64,000 nucleotides of DNA, from the NCBI GenBank assembly GCA_050950425.1, contig JBMNHO010000001.1:310001-374000 (forward strand), read 5' to 3'. The notes beneath the pieces are model-generated. The model saw only the letters and a program-made list of their open reading frames with translations. It was not told where the DNA came from and ran no database searches. Below are positions 33,784 through 42,364 of this stretch, in pieces (position 1 is the first letter of the stretch; the number at the start of each line of letters is the position of its first letter). The DNA is from RGIG529 sp050950425 (GTDB lineage: Bacteria; Bacillota; Clostridia; Oscillospirales; Oscillospiraceae). The translations under genes were made by a program, and so were the position numbers.

Positions 33784-33813
33784 AGCATCTATCAAATCGA
33801 TAGGTGCTTTTTT
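33784..33813 (+). terminator. Terminator of the fic gene
   Basis: AGCATCTATC pairs with GATAGGTGCT around a short loop and is followed by TTTTTTC. It insulates fic from the late structural operon starting at the portal. Confidence 0.8.
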
Positions 33814-33842
33814 CATACCCATTTTTAAGGAGAGTGATGTCT

Positions 33843-35114
33843 ATGGGAATCCTACAAGGAATATTCAAGGCGCGTGACAAGCCCAAAGACAGTCTTGGCG
33901 GTAGCCGCTATAGCTTCTTTTTTGGAAGCACAAGTGCTGGAAAGCCGGTTAACGAACATACAGCCATGCAGATGACGGCGGTCTACTCTTGCGTGAGAAT
34001 ATTGTCCGAGACATTAGCGGGACTACCGCTCCATGTGTACAGATACAACGATTCGGGAGGAAAAGAGAAAAATCTAAAGCACCCATTATATAAACTGCTC
34101 CACGATGAGCCGAACCCTGAGATGACTTCATTCGCGTTTCGAGAAACGCTGATGAGTCATCTTTTACTATGGGGCAATGCTTACGCACAGATTATCCGAA
34201 ATGCTCGTGGTGAGGTTATCGCCCTTTATCCTCTGATGCCGAACAAAATGGCAGTCGACCGCGACAGCAAAGGCCGCTTGTTCTATCTTTACTCTCGCAC
34301 AAGTGACGATGCGCCTACTCTTGGAGGTGACAGCCAAGTTTATCTCGCGCCCTCAGATGTACTGCATATTCCGGGCCTCGGCTTTGACGGGCTTATTGGC
34401 TACTCACCCATAGCTATGGCGAAAAATGCCGTGGGATTGGCGATTGCAACCGAGGAATACGGAGCAAAGTTCTTCGCCAACGGTGCCGCTCCGGGCGGTG
34501 TATTAGAACATCCCGGCACAATCAAAGACCCTGGGAAGGTCAAAGAAAGCTGGAATACCGCCTACCAAGGCTCACAAAACGCGCATCGTGTGGCTGTTCT
34601 TGAGGAAGGCATGAAGTATCAGCCGATAGGCATCTCACCGGAACAAGCGCAGTTTCTGGAAACGCGAAAGTTTCAGATAAATGAGATTGCCCGTATTTTC
34701 AGGGTACCGCCTCATATGTTGGCCGACCTTGAAAAGTCGTCCTTTTCTAACATCGAGCAGCAGTCGCTGGAGTTTGTGAAGTACACGCTCGACCCGTGGG
34801 TAGTGCGTTGGGAGCAGTCCATGTGCCGTGCCTTGCTTATGGAAAGCGAAAAGCCCACTGTATTCATCAAGTTTAATGTGGACGGCTTGCTTCGCGGCGA
34901 TTATGTTTCCCGCATGAACGGATACGCAACCGCAAGGCAGAACGGATGGATGTCGGCAAACGATATCCGAGAGCTTGAAAACCTCGACCGTATTCCGGCT
35001 GAACTTGGTGGCGACTTATATCTCATCAATGGTGCGATGACCAAATTACAGGACGCAGGTGCATTCGCTGTAAACAGCGGTGCAAATACTACAAGATTGG
35101 AGGAAACCGAATGA
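33843..35114 (+). CDS. Phage portal protein
   Basis: The product of about 423 residues belongs to the HK97-type portal family: MQMTAVYSCVRILSETLAGL, LHVYRYNDSGGKEK, DVLHIPGLGFDGLIGYSPI and RIFRVPPHMLADLEKSSFSN are typical. It forms the dodecameric DNA gate at one capsid vertex. The ATG at 33843 lies ten bases after AAGGAG; the ATG at 33837 is also possible. It overlaps the protease start by four bases. Confidence 0.93.
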   Translation: MGILQGIFKARDKPKDSLGGSRYSFFFGSTSAGKPVNEHTAMQMTAVYSCVRILSETLAGLPLHVYRYNDSGGKEKNLKHPLYKLLHDEPNPEMTSFAFRETLMSHLLLWGNAYAQIIRNARGEVIALYPLMPNKMAVDRDSKGRLFYLYSRTSDDAPTLGGDSQVYLAPSDVLHIPGLGFDGLIGYSPIAMAKNAVGLAIATEEYGAKFFANGAAPGGVLEHPGTIKDPGKVKESWNTAYQGSQNAHRVAVLEEGMKYQPIGISPEQAQFLETRKFQINEIARIFRVPPHMLADLEKSSFSNIEQQSLEFVKYTLDPWVVRWEQSMCRALLMESEKPTVFIKFNVDGLLRGDYVSRMNGYATARQNGWMSANDIRELENLDRIPAELGGDLYLINGAMTKLQDAGAFAVNSGANTTRLEETE

Positions 35115-35833
35115 AGAAATTTTGGAACTGGGTAAAGGATGAACAATCCGGCACCCGAACACTCTACCTCGACGGCGTGATTGCCGAGGAATCTTGGTTT
35201 GATGATGATGTCACCCCTAAGGCTTTCAAAGCAGATTTGTTTGCCGGTGAGGGTGACATTGTTATTTGGCTTAACTCTCCCGGCGGTGACTGTATCGCGG
35301 CAAGTCAGATTTATACCATGCTCATGGACTACAAAGGCAAGGTCACTGTCAAGATTGACGGCATTGCGGCATCGGCGGCGAGTGTCGTTGCGATGGCAGG
35401 AACCACAGTGCTAATGGCACCAACCGCCCTCATGATGGTGCATAATCCGCTGACCATAGCAATCGGAGACAGCGAGGAAATGCAAAAAGCCGTTGCCATG
35501 CTCTCGGAGGTCAAAGAAAGCATTATCAATGCCTATGAAATCAAAACCGGACAATCACGGACAAAGCTCTCCCATCTCATGGATGCAGAAACATGGCTCA
35601 ATGCAAATAAAGCCATTGAACTCGGCTTTGCAGACAGCATTTTAGAGGATGAGAAAAAACGTATGCAAGCTGAAGATTTCACCTATGCCTTTAGCCGTCG
35701 GGCTGTAACAAACTCACTACTGAACAAGGTAAAACCCAAAATTCCCAAAGAAACACCCGGCACCCCTGTAGATGTCGCCAAAGCCACTCCTGCGGATTGG
35801 CTCGAAAAGCGGCTCTCTTTACTTCAACACTAA
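35111..35833 (+). CDS. ClpP-like capsid maturation protease
   Basis: The 240-residue protein has the ClpP/S14 fold. The oxyanion region is LNSPGGDCIAASQIY, the catalytic serine lies in GIAASAASVVAMAG and the catalytic His in MMVHNPLTIAIG. It cleaves capsid and scaffold parts during head assembly. The C-terminal basic tail (NKVKPKIPKETPG) may be part of the scaffold region. It is placed between portal and capsid, as usual. Confidence 0.93.
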   Translation: MKKFWNWVKDEQSGTRTLYLDGVIAEESWFDDDVTPKAFKADLFAGEGDIVIWLNSPGGDCIAASQIYTMLMDYKGKVTVKIDGIAASAASVVAMAGTTVLMAPTALMMVHNPLTIAIGDSEEMQKAVAMLSEVKESIINAYEIKTGQSRTKLSHLMDAETWLNANKAIELGFADSILEDEKKRMQAEDFTYAFSRRAVTNSLLNKVKPKIPKETPGTPVDVAKATPADWLEKRLSLLQH

Positions 35834-35852
35834 ATTTTAGGAGGAATAACAC

Positions 35853-37052
35853 ATGAGTAAAATTCTTGAACTGCGCGAAAAGCGCGCAAAAGCATGGGAA
35901 GCGGCTAAGGCTTTCCTCGACACCAAGCGCGGTGCGGACGGTATGGTTTCCGCCGAAGATACCGCTACCTATGACAAAATGGAAGCCGACGTCGTAGCTC
36001 TCGGCAAGGAAATTGACCGACTGGAAAAACAGGAAGCTCTCGACCGCGAGCTTTCAAAACCACTGAATGCACCACTCACCGTCAAGCCCGCTGTTCCTGG
36101 CATGGACACCAAGACTGGAAAGGCATCCGATGAATACAAAAAGGCTTTCTGGAATGTGATGCGCTCTAAAAATCCGCATTACGATGTTGTCAATGCTCTG
36201 CAGATAGGAACCGACAGCGAGGGCGGCTACCTTGTACCGGATGAGTTTGAACGCACACTCATTCAGTCTTTGGAGGAAGAAAATATCTTCCGAAAACTGG
36301 CGAAGATCATCCAGACTTCCAGCGGCGACCGCAAAATTCCGGTGGTCACCACACATGGTTCCGCATCATGGCTCGATGAAGAGGAACTCTACCCCGAGAG
36401 CGATGAGGTATTCGGTCAGACATCCATCGGGGCATACAAACTAGGTACCTTCATTAAGGTGTCCGACGAACTGCTCAACGATTCGGTATTTGACCTGCCC
36501 GGTTACATCAGCACTGAGTTTGCTCGCCGTATCGGCTCCAAGGAAGAAGAAGCCTTCTTTGTAGGTGACGGTTCCGGCAAGCCTACCGGCATTTTCGCCG
36601 CATTAGGCGGGGCGCAACTTGGAACCACTACCGCAGGTGCAACCGCGATTACTGTGGATGAGGTACTCGACCTATTCTATTCCTTGAAATCTCCTTACCG
36701 CAAGAAGGCTGTGTTCGTGATGAACGACTCCACGGTTAAGGCAATCCGTAAGTTGAAAGACGGACAAGGACAATATCTGTGGCAGCCTTCACTGACCGCA
36801 GGCACTCCTGACACCATCCTCAACCGCCCCGTCTACACCTCTGCATATGTACCGGCAATTGAGGCGGGTGCCAAAACCATTGCCTTCGGTGATTTCGGCT
36901 ATTATTGGATTGCTGACAGACAGGGGCGCTTCTTCAAGCGTCTGAACGAACTGTTCGCTACGACAGGTCAGGTAGGCTTTATGGCTACCCAGCGCGTGGA
37001 CGGCAAACTGATTTTGCCGGAGGCTATCAAGGTTCTCCAGCAAAAAGCCTAA
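35853..37052 (+). CDS. Major capsid protein (HK97 fold)
   Basis: The 399-residue product has an N-terminal coiled-coil delta domain (KILELREKRAKAWEAAKAFL, then EADVVALGKEIDRLEKQEAL) that serves as scaffold and is normally removed. The capsid core starts near GTDSEGGYLVPDEFERTLIQ and ends VDGKLILPEAIKVLQ. It forms the head shell. GGAGG lies nine bases before the start. Confidence 0.95.
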   Translation: MSKILELREKRAKAWEAAKAFLDTKRGADGMVSAEDTATYDKMEADVVALGKEIDRLEKQEALDRELSKPLNAPLTVKPAVPGMDTKTGKASDEYKKAFWNVMRSKNPHYDVVNALQIGTDSEGGYLVPDEFERTLIQSLEEENIFRKLAKIIQTSSGDRKIPVVTTHGSASWLDEEELYPESDEVFGQTSIGAYKLGTFIKVSDELLNDSVFDLPGYISTEFARRIGSKEEEAFFVGDGSGKPTGIFAALGGAQLGTTTAGATAITVDEVLDLFYSLKSPYRKKAVFVMNDSTVKAIRKLKDGQGQYLWQPSLTAGTPDTILNRPVYTSAYVPAIEAGAKTIAFGDFGYYWIADRQGRFFKRLNELFATTGQVGFMATQRVDGKLILPEAIKVLQQKA

Positions 37053-37064
37053 AGGAGATGCGTC

Positions 37065-37283
37065 ATGGGCTATAACGCAAAAAACTACACCGAACAGGGT
37101 GGTGAAAAAACCGTCATCGGTGGGACACTGGAAATTAAGGAGGGAGCCTCGGTAACGGGGCTTCCTTCTGCAGAGAATCAAGCCGATAGCGAAGCTACAA
37201 CGATAGCCGGGCTGGTTACGGATTTCAATGCCCTGCTTGCCAAACTGAAAGCGGCGGGATTGATGGGGGCAGACGAAGAATGA
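37065..37283 (+). CDS. Head fibre or decoration-like small protein
   Basis: The 72-residue product (MGYNAKNYTEQGGEKTVIGG) has the repeated pattern TLEIKEGASVTGL seen in head fibre proteins of HK97-like phages and a short C-terminal helix (VTDFNALLAKLKAAG). It is directly downstream of the capsid gene. It probably sits on the outside of the head. Confidence 0.7.
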   Translation: MGYNAKNYTEQGGEKTVIGGTLEIKEGASVTGLPSAENQADSEATTIAGLVTDFNALLAKLKAAGLMGADEE

Positions 37284-37302
37284 CCGAAAGGAGACGGATG
37301 GC

Positions 37303-37620
37303 ATGACAACAGATAATCTTCTTCCAAAGGTAAAAGCAAACCTGATCCTGACGCATGACGCAGACGATGGCCTTCTCCTGCATTACATCAAAGCCGCCGT
37401 CTCCTATGCGGAAAGCTACCAGCATGTAGCTGAGGGCTATTACACGGAAAACACTATGCCAGCCACCACAGAGCAAGCCGTCATTATGCTGTCATCCCAC
37501 TTCTATGAAAGCCGGGACGGCAGCACGGGCGGCTTTTTTGCCGATAATGTGCAGGCTGGACAACAAGTGTGGAACACGGTGAACCTACTTCTACGGCTTG
37601 ACCGGGATTGGAAGGTGTAG
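37303..37620 (+). CDS. Head-tail connector protein (gp6-like)
   Basis: The 105-residue protein (MTTDNLLPKVKANLILTHDA) includes LLHYIKAAVSYAESYQH and ends in VNLLLRLDRDWKV, the helical pattern of HK97 gp6-type adaptors that form a ring under the portal. Its place after the capsid and before the head-closure gene agrees. Confidence 0.82.
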   Translation: MTTDNLLPKVKANLILTHDADDGLLLHYIKAAVSYAESYQHVAEGYYTENTMPATTEQAVIMLSSHFYESRDGSTGGFFADNVQAGQQVWNTVNLLLRLDRDWKV

Positions 37621-37623
37621 CTT

Positions 37624-37956
37624 ATGAGTTTTGGAAAAATGAACACCTTTATAGACATTATTGAAAAAGTAACCATAAAGGACTCGGAAGGTTTCAGCAC
37701 CGAGGTTGACAATATTGCAGCTTCCATCAAAGCATATCGGGAAGGTCGGCACGGCACCGAAATATGGGCGAACAGAGCCACATTTTCGGAAGCAACCGAC
37801 CTTTTCCGTTTTCGCCGCATTCCCGGTGTTTCCATTACGACCAAAATGCTTCTTGCTTGTGAAAACGGACGATTTGAAATTACCTCAGTGGAGGATGTCA
37901 AAGGCCGTGGAATGTACATTGAAGTGCTCGCCAAGGAGGTGAAGCCCAGTGGCTAA
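37624..37956 (+). CDS. Phage head closure protein (SPP1 gp16/HK97 gp7-like)
   Basis: The 110-residue product (MSFGKMNTFIDIIEKVTIKD) has the characteristic beta-rich pattern AYREGRHGTEIWANRATFSE and FEITSVEDVKGRGMYIEVLA. It closes the filled head and joins it to the tail. It begins three bases after the previous stop and overlaps the next gene. Confidence 0.83.
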   Translation: MSFGKMNTFIDIIEKVTIKDSEGFSTEVDNIAASIKAYREGRHGTEIWANRATFSEATDLFRFRRIPGVSITTKMLLACENGRFEITSVEDVKGRGMYIEVLAKEVKPSG

Positions 37957-38398
37957 AGTAACTATGAAAATGCCGGAGGACTTTCTTTTAAAGGTTTCCC
38001 GGTTGAACGAGAAAACTGATGAAATCATCCCTCGCGTGCTTAAGGCTGGCGGTGAGGTTGTGCTTGATAAGGTAAAATCTAATCTCAATTCATCTATTGG
38101 TCGTGACACAAAGTATCCCTCCCGCTCCACTGGCCAGCTTGCGGCAGCTTTGGGACTTTCACCCGCTCTACAGGACAGGAATGGCAATCACAATGTTAAA
38201 GTAGGCTTTTCCGAACCGCGCCGTGACGCGGGGAGCCCCCGTGGCAGAAGCAGCAATGCCAAGATAGCCAATATCATCGAATACGGAAAATCGGGGCAAC
38301 CGGCAAAGCCGTTCTTAAAGCCAGCGAAAACCACCAGTAGAAAGCCTTGCATCGAAGCGATGAAAGCAAAGCTGGATGAGGAGGTAAATAAGATATGA
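37949..38398 (+). CDS. HK97 gp10-family tail-completion protein
   Basis: The 149-residue product contains VLKAGGEVVLDKVKSNLNSS and IANIIEYGKSGQPAKPFLKP, the usual gp10-like signature. It takes part in connecting head and tail. A basic tract (EPRRDAGSPRGRSSNAK) lies in the middle. It overlaps both neighbours. Confidence 0.83.
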   Translation: MAKVTMKMPEDFLLKVSRLNEKTDEIIPRVLKAGGEVVLDKVKSNLNSSIGRDTKYPSRSTGQLAAALGLSPALQDRNGNHNVKVGFSEPRRDAGSPRGRSSNAKIANIIEYGKSGQPAKPFLKPAKTTSRKPCIEAMKAKLDEEVNKI

Positions 38399-38736
38399 GT
38401 CTACTTTCGGATTTAAACGAAGTCCTGATGCCGCTGGGTATTCCTATCGAAACCGGTGTGTTCAGCGGTGTGCCTCCTGACGAATATCTGGTTTTTATCC
38501 CTCTGACTGATTTGTTTGAAGTCCATGCGGATAACCGCCCCGGCTTTGACGTGCAGGAAGTGCGGATATCTCTGTTCTCAAAGGGCAATTACCAACAGCG
38601 GAAAAGGCAGATCATTACGGCTTTGCTAAATGCAGATATCACTGTGACCGAACGGCGGTACATCGCACATGAGGACGATACCGGATATCATCATTACGCC
38701 ATTGATGTGGCAAAATCATACGAAACGGAGGAATAA
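38395..38736 (+). CDS. Tail terminator-like protein
   Basis: The 113-residue protein (MSLLSDLNEVLMPLGIPIET) continues EYLVFIPLTDLFEVHADNRP and DVQEVRISLFSKGNY, like the SPP1 gp17/lambda gpU class that caps the tail tube. Order and size support the call. Confidence 0.75.
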   Translation: MSLLSDLNEVLMPLGIPIETGVFSGVPPDEYLVFIPLTDLFEVHADNRPGFDVQEVRISLFSKGNYQQRKRQIITALLNADITVTERRYIAHEDDTGYHHYAIDVAKSYETEE

Positions 38737-38739
38737 CAC

Positions 38740-39330
38740 ATGGCAACTATCGGTCTTGACAGACTTTATTATTCTAAAATAACCGAGGATTCCAACGGCG
38801 AAGAAACCTATGCTACGCCGCTTGTTCTCGCCAAAGCCATCACCGCTGAACTCTCAGTGGAACTGGTTGAAGCAATTTTATATGCGGATGACGGTGCTGC
38901 AGAAGTTGTAAAGGACTTTAACAGCGGAACGCTCACCCTGGGTGTTGACGACATCGGGCCCACGGCGGCGGCAGATCTGACCGGCTCGTCCACCGATGAC
39001 AATGGCGTGCTGATCTCCGCCAGCGAAAATGTGGGCACCCCTGTTGCTGTAGGCTTCCGTGCTCAGAAGGCCAATGGCACATACCGCTATTTTTGGCTCT
39101 ATCGCGTGAAGTTCGGTCTGCCTGCGACAAACCTGCAGACAAAGGCGGACTCCATCACTTTCTCTACGCCGACCATCGAAGGAACGGTTATGCGCAGGAA
39201 CAAGCTGGACGGCATGGGCAAACACCCGTGGAAAGCGGAAGTCACTGAAGGTGACGCAGGCGTCTCATCCGGCACTATAACCGGTTGGTTCACTGAAGTT
39301 TATGAGCCGGTCTACACGCCGGAGCCGTAA
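38740..39330 (+). CDS. Major tail protein
   Basis: The 196-residue protein starts MATIGLDRLYYSKITEDSNG and contains VKDFNSGTLTLGVDDIG and YFWLYRVKFGLPATNLQ. This pattern is typical of phi13-type major tail tube proteins. It forms the tube of a long non-contractile tail. A strong GGAGG site precedes it. Confidence 0.88.
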   Translation: MATIGLDRLYYSKITEDSNGEETYATPLVLAKAITAELSVELVEAILYADDGAAEVVKDFNSGTLTLGVDDIGPTAAADLTGSSTDDNGVLISASENVGTPVAVGFRAQKANGTYRYFWLYRVKFGLPATNLQTKADSITFSTPTIEGTVMRRNKLDGMGKHPWKAEVTEGDAGVSSGTITGWFTEVYEPVYTPEP

Positions 39331-39341
39331 GGAGGATAAAG

Positions 39342-39728
39342 ATGAATAGTGAAAGAAGCGCCGCAATCAACATCGGCGGCAAAGACTATGAACTGGTGCT
39401 GACCACACGTGCGACAAAAGCAATTGCCGGTCGATATGGCGGGCTTGAAAACCTCGGAGAAAAACTGATGAAATCAGAAAACTTCGAGATAGCGCTGGAT
39501 GAGATTGTATGGCTTATTACGTTACTTGCAAACCAGTCAATCTTGATTCGCAACCTAAAGAATAAGAACGCCCCGGAGGAATTGCTTACAGAGGAAGAAG
39601 TGGAGCTTCTTACCTCTCCGCTTGATTTGGCAGCATATAAAAACGCAATCACCGAAGCGATGTTTAAAGGTACAAAGCGCGATGTTGAAAGCGAGGAAGA
39701 AACTCCAAAAAACGTGGAAGTCGGGTAA
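39342..39728 (+). CDS. Tail assembly chaperone (gpG-like)
   Basis: The 128-residue protein (MNSERSAAINIGGKDYELVL) contains ATKAIAGRYGGLENLGEKL and ends with an acidic tail EEETPKNVEVG. It is the short form of the lambda G/GT-type chaperone pair that guides tail tube assembly around the tape measure. Near its end, the sequence A-AAA-AAC (39707-39713) in the zero frame is a classical -1 slippery site leading to the longer fusion product. Confidence 0.85.
   Translation: MNSERSAAINIGGKDYELVLTTRATKAIAGRYGGLENLGEKLMKSENFEIALDEIVWLITLLANQSILIRNLKNKNAPEELLTEEEVELLTSPLDLAAYKNAITEAMFKGTKRDVESEEETPKNVEVG
39707..39713 (+). promoter_or_regulatory. Programmed -1 ribosomal frameshift site
   Basis: The heptamer A AAA AAC fits the X XXY YYZ rule exactly in the frame of the upstream gene. 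After slippage, translation continues in the -1 frame as KRGSRVTDAEVFTRLLYYG and runs to the stop at 39914-39916 without interruption. Confidence 0.85.
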
Positions 39729-39916
39729 CGGACGCTGAAGTCTTTACCCGGCTTCTTTATTATGGAACGGTTCAGATGGGCATGGACGCGGAGGAATTCT
39801 GGCTCATGCCCATCGGACTGTTTTTTGATTTATGGGCTTGTCACAAACAATGGCATGGGATTGAAAAGCCGAGGAGAACCAGAACCATTGACGATATTAT
39901 CCCGCCGGGGATTTAA
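39709..39916 (+). CDS. Tail assembly chaperone extension (gpT-like), made as a -1 frameshift fusion
   Basis: This frame encodes RVTDAEVFTRLLYYGTVQMG, then EEFWLMPIGLFFDLWACHKQ and the conserved end TRTIDDIIPPGI. Such C-terminal parts are always joined to the preceding chaperone by slippage. It has no start codon or ribosome binding site of its own. The full fusion spans 39342-39916, about 191 residues. Confidence 0.82.
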
Positions 39917-39930
39917 GGGGGTGAGCACAG

Positions 39931-42351
39931 ATGGCAGACAATTTTGGCTTGAAAATAGGAATTGAAGGCGAACGCGAGTTTAAGAACGCCCTTCGCGACA
40001 TCAACCAGTCTTTTAAGGTGCTGGGCAGTGAAATGACACTTGTCACCAGCCAGTTTGATAAAAACGATAAGTCTGTGCAAGCGGTTACCGCCCGTAACGC
40101 GACGCTGAATAAAGAAATCGATGCGCAGAAGAGCAAGATTGAAACCCTGCGTGCCGCCCTGCAGAACGCTTCTGAGTCCTTCGGCGAGAACGACCGACGT
40201 ACCCAGAACTGGCAGATTCAGCTAAATAAGGCGCAAGCAGAACTCAACGGTATGGAGCGTGAACTTGAACAGTCCACAATCGAAGCGGATAATCTCGGCG
40301 ATGAATTGGACGATTCAGGTAAAAGCGCGGAAGATGCCGGCGGCAAGTTTGACAAGCTCGGTGGCATACTCAAAGGCATCGGTGTCGCGATGGGCGCTGT
40401 TGCCGTTGCCGCCGGAGCTGCCGCTATCAAGTTGGGCAAAGAAGTCGTACAGCAATTCGGCGAGTTGGAACAGAATCTCGGCGGCTCTGAAGCTGTTTTC
40501 GGCGCATATGCTGCATCGATTCAAAAAACTGGTGAGGAAGCTTATCGAAACCTCGGTGTTTCCCAAAGCGAATATCTCGCCACCGCCAATAAAATGGGAG
40601 CGCTTTTTCAGGGCAGCGGTATTCAGCAACAAAAATCGCTGGAATTAACCGAAAAAGCGATGCAGCGCGCGGCGGATATGGCTTCTGTTATGGGCGTTGA
40701 TATGCAAATGGCACTGGACTCGGTGGCGGGCGCAGCAAAAGGCAACTTCACCATGATGGATAACCTCGGTGTTGCTATGAACGCCACCAATATCCAAGCC
40801 TATGCCCTTGCTAAGGGTCTGGATTTTACTTGGAATACGGCGACACAAGCGGAAAAAGCTGAAATCGCAATGCAGATGTTTTTTGAGAACACCGAGCAGT
40901 ATGCAGGGAACTTTGCCCGCGAATCAACTCAGACAATAACCGGCTCAATTGGCATGTTACAAGCCGCTCTTGGCTCATTTACAGGCGGACTCGGTAATGC
41001 CAATGCCGACATGACCAATCTGACAAAAAACCTCGTGGATGCTTTCCGTGCGGTTGTCGCAAACATAGTTCCTGTTTTGGAAAACATCGTCACCGCGCTC
41101 CCGCCTGCGTTCGATGCGATATTAACTGCGGTGGGCGATCTGCTTCCCATGTTGCTCGAAACTGTCACGAGCCTGTTCACGCAGGTGCTTGAGACGCTTC
41201 TTAACTTACTGCCGGAACTTATCCCAGCGGCGGTGGATGCCGTCATGACCATCGTCGGCGCGCTGATTGATAGTCTGCCGCTCCTCATTGATGCGGCAGT
41301 GCAACTGGTCACGGCTTTGGTACAAGGTATAGGAAATGCGTTGCCTAAACTGATTCCGGCGGCGGTTACCGCAATCACGACGATTGTGCAAGGCTTGATA
41401 GATAACCTGCCAATGCTGCTGGATGCGGCTTTGCGGTTGATTATTGGATTGGCGCAGGGGTTGCTTGACGCAATTCCGCAGTTAGTCGCCGCGCTGCCCG
41501 CCATCATTGCCGCCATTGTGGCCTTTATCATCGGAGCCATCCCGCAGATTATAGACGCGGGTATTCAGCTGCTGGTGTCACTGGTGGAAGCGCTGCCTGT
41601 AATTATCACAGCGATTGTGGAAGCTATCCCGAAAATCATCGACGGCATCATCACGGCAGTGATCGGCGCAATCCCTTTAATCATAGACGCCGGTGTGAAA
41701 CTGCTCATCGCCCTAATCCGAAATCTGCCGCAGATCATCACTACCGTGGTAGCCTCCATTCCGAAAATCGTCACCTCACTGGTAAACGCCATCGTCGGGA
41801 ACATCGACAAGATCATCCTCGCGGGCGTCCAGCTGCTGATCGCACTCATCGCAAACCTGCCGAAAATTATCGTCGAGGTAGTCAAGGCTGTACCGCAAAT
41901 CATCACGGGTCTGGTCAAAGCATTCACCAGCTATATTGGTCAGATGTCGCAGGTGGGCGGCAATCTGATTAAAGGCTTGTGGAATGGCATTTCAGACGCA
42001 GGCGCTTGGCTATGGAATAAGATATCAGGTTTTTTCGGTAATGTGGTATCGAAGATTAAGAACTTCTTCGGTATCAAATCCCCCTCTGCTCTGTTTGCCG
42101 GAATTGGACACAACATGGGCGAAGGCATCGGTGTGGGCTTCGAGGATGCAATGGCAGCAGTTTCAAGGGATATGCAAAATGCGGTGCCTACAAACTTTGA
42201 CTTAAATTACAGAGGGTTACCCGGGCAAGGCAGTGCCACCGGCACAAGCATCACGCAAAATCTCTCAGTGGTGACACCAAAGGCTCTGTCCGAAAAAGAA
42301 CTGGCACGGGAATTCAAAAATCTCTCCCGCAAGCTGGCACTTGAATATTAA
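39931..42351 (+). CDS. Tape measure protein
   Basis: The 806-residue protein begins MADNFGLKIGIEGEREFKNA and has a long N-terminal coiled coil, a TP901-type core (SQSEYLATANKMGALFQGSG), then hydrophobic repeats of the type IPAAVDAVMTIVGALIDSLP that recur about ten times between residues 370 and 660. It sets tail length and may help DNA entry through the membrane. A C-terminal VSKIKNFFGIKSPSALFAGI is typical. Length suggests a tail of roughly 120 nm by the usual scaling. Confidence 0.95.
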   Translation: MADNFGLKIGIEGEREFKNALRDINQSFKVLGSEMTLVTSQFDKNDKSVQAVTARNATLNKEIDAQKSKIETLRAALQNASESFGENDRRTQNWQIQLNKAQAELNGMERELEQSTIEADNLGDELDDSGKSAEDAGGKFDKLGGILKGIGVAMGAVAVAAGAAAIKLGKEVVQQFGELEQNLGGSEAVFGAYAASIQKTGEEAYRNLGVSQSEYLATANKMGALFQGSGIQQQKSLELTEKAMQRAADMASVMGVDMQMALDSVAGAAKGNFTMMDNLGVAMNATNIQAYALAKGLDFTWNTATQAEKAEIAMQMFFENTEQYAGNFARESTQTITGSIGMLQAALGSFTGGLGNANADMTNLTKNLVDAFRAVVANIVPVLENIVTALPPAFDAILTAVGDLLPMLLETVTSLFTQVLETLLNLLPELIPAAVDAVMTIVGALIDSLPLLIDAAVQLVTALVQGIGNALPKLIPAAVTAITTIVQGLIDNLPMLLDAALRLIIGLAQGLLDAIPQLVAALPAIIAAIVAFIIGAIPQIIDAGIQLLVSLVEALPVIITAIVEAIPKIIDGIITAVIGAIPLIIDAGVKLLIALIRNLPQIITTVVASIPKIVTSLVNAIVGNIDKIILAGVQLLIALIANLPKIIVEVVKAVPQIITGLVKAFTSYIGQMSQVGGNLIKGLWNGISDAGAWLWNKISGFFGNVVSKIKNFFGIKSPSALFAGIGHNMGEGIGVGFEDAMAAVSRDMQNAVPTNFDLNYRGLPGQGSATGTSITQNLSVVTPKALSEKELAREFKNLSRKLALEY

Positions 42352-42364
42352 AGGAGGTCTGACT

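Noticed and set aside
39762..39965. A 67-codon frame starting at ATG 39762 after the gpG-like gene
   Set aside because: It is a different frame from the conserved gpT-like extension and lacks a ribosome binding site; the -1 frameshift product explains this stretch.
40929..41927. Long minus-strand open frames over the tape measure gene (203 and 120 codons)
   Set aside because: They are shadows caused by the repeated hydrophobic codons of the tape measure gene, with no start signals.
41200..41930. Possible CRISPR-like periodic repeats
   Set aside because: The periodicity of about 110 bases is the coding repeat of the tape measure protein; there are no identical short repeats with unique spacers. 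No CRISPR array was seen anywhere in the window.
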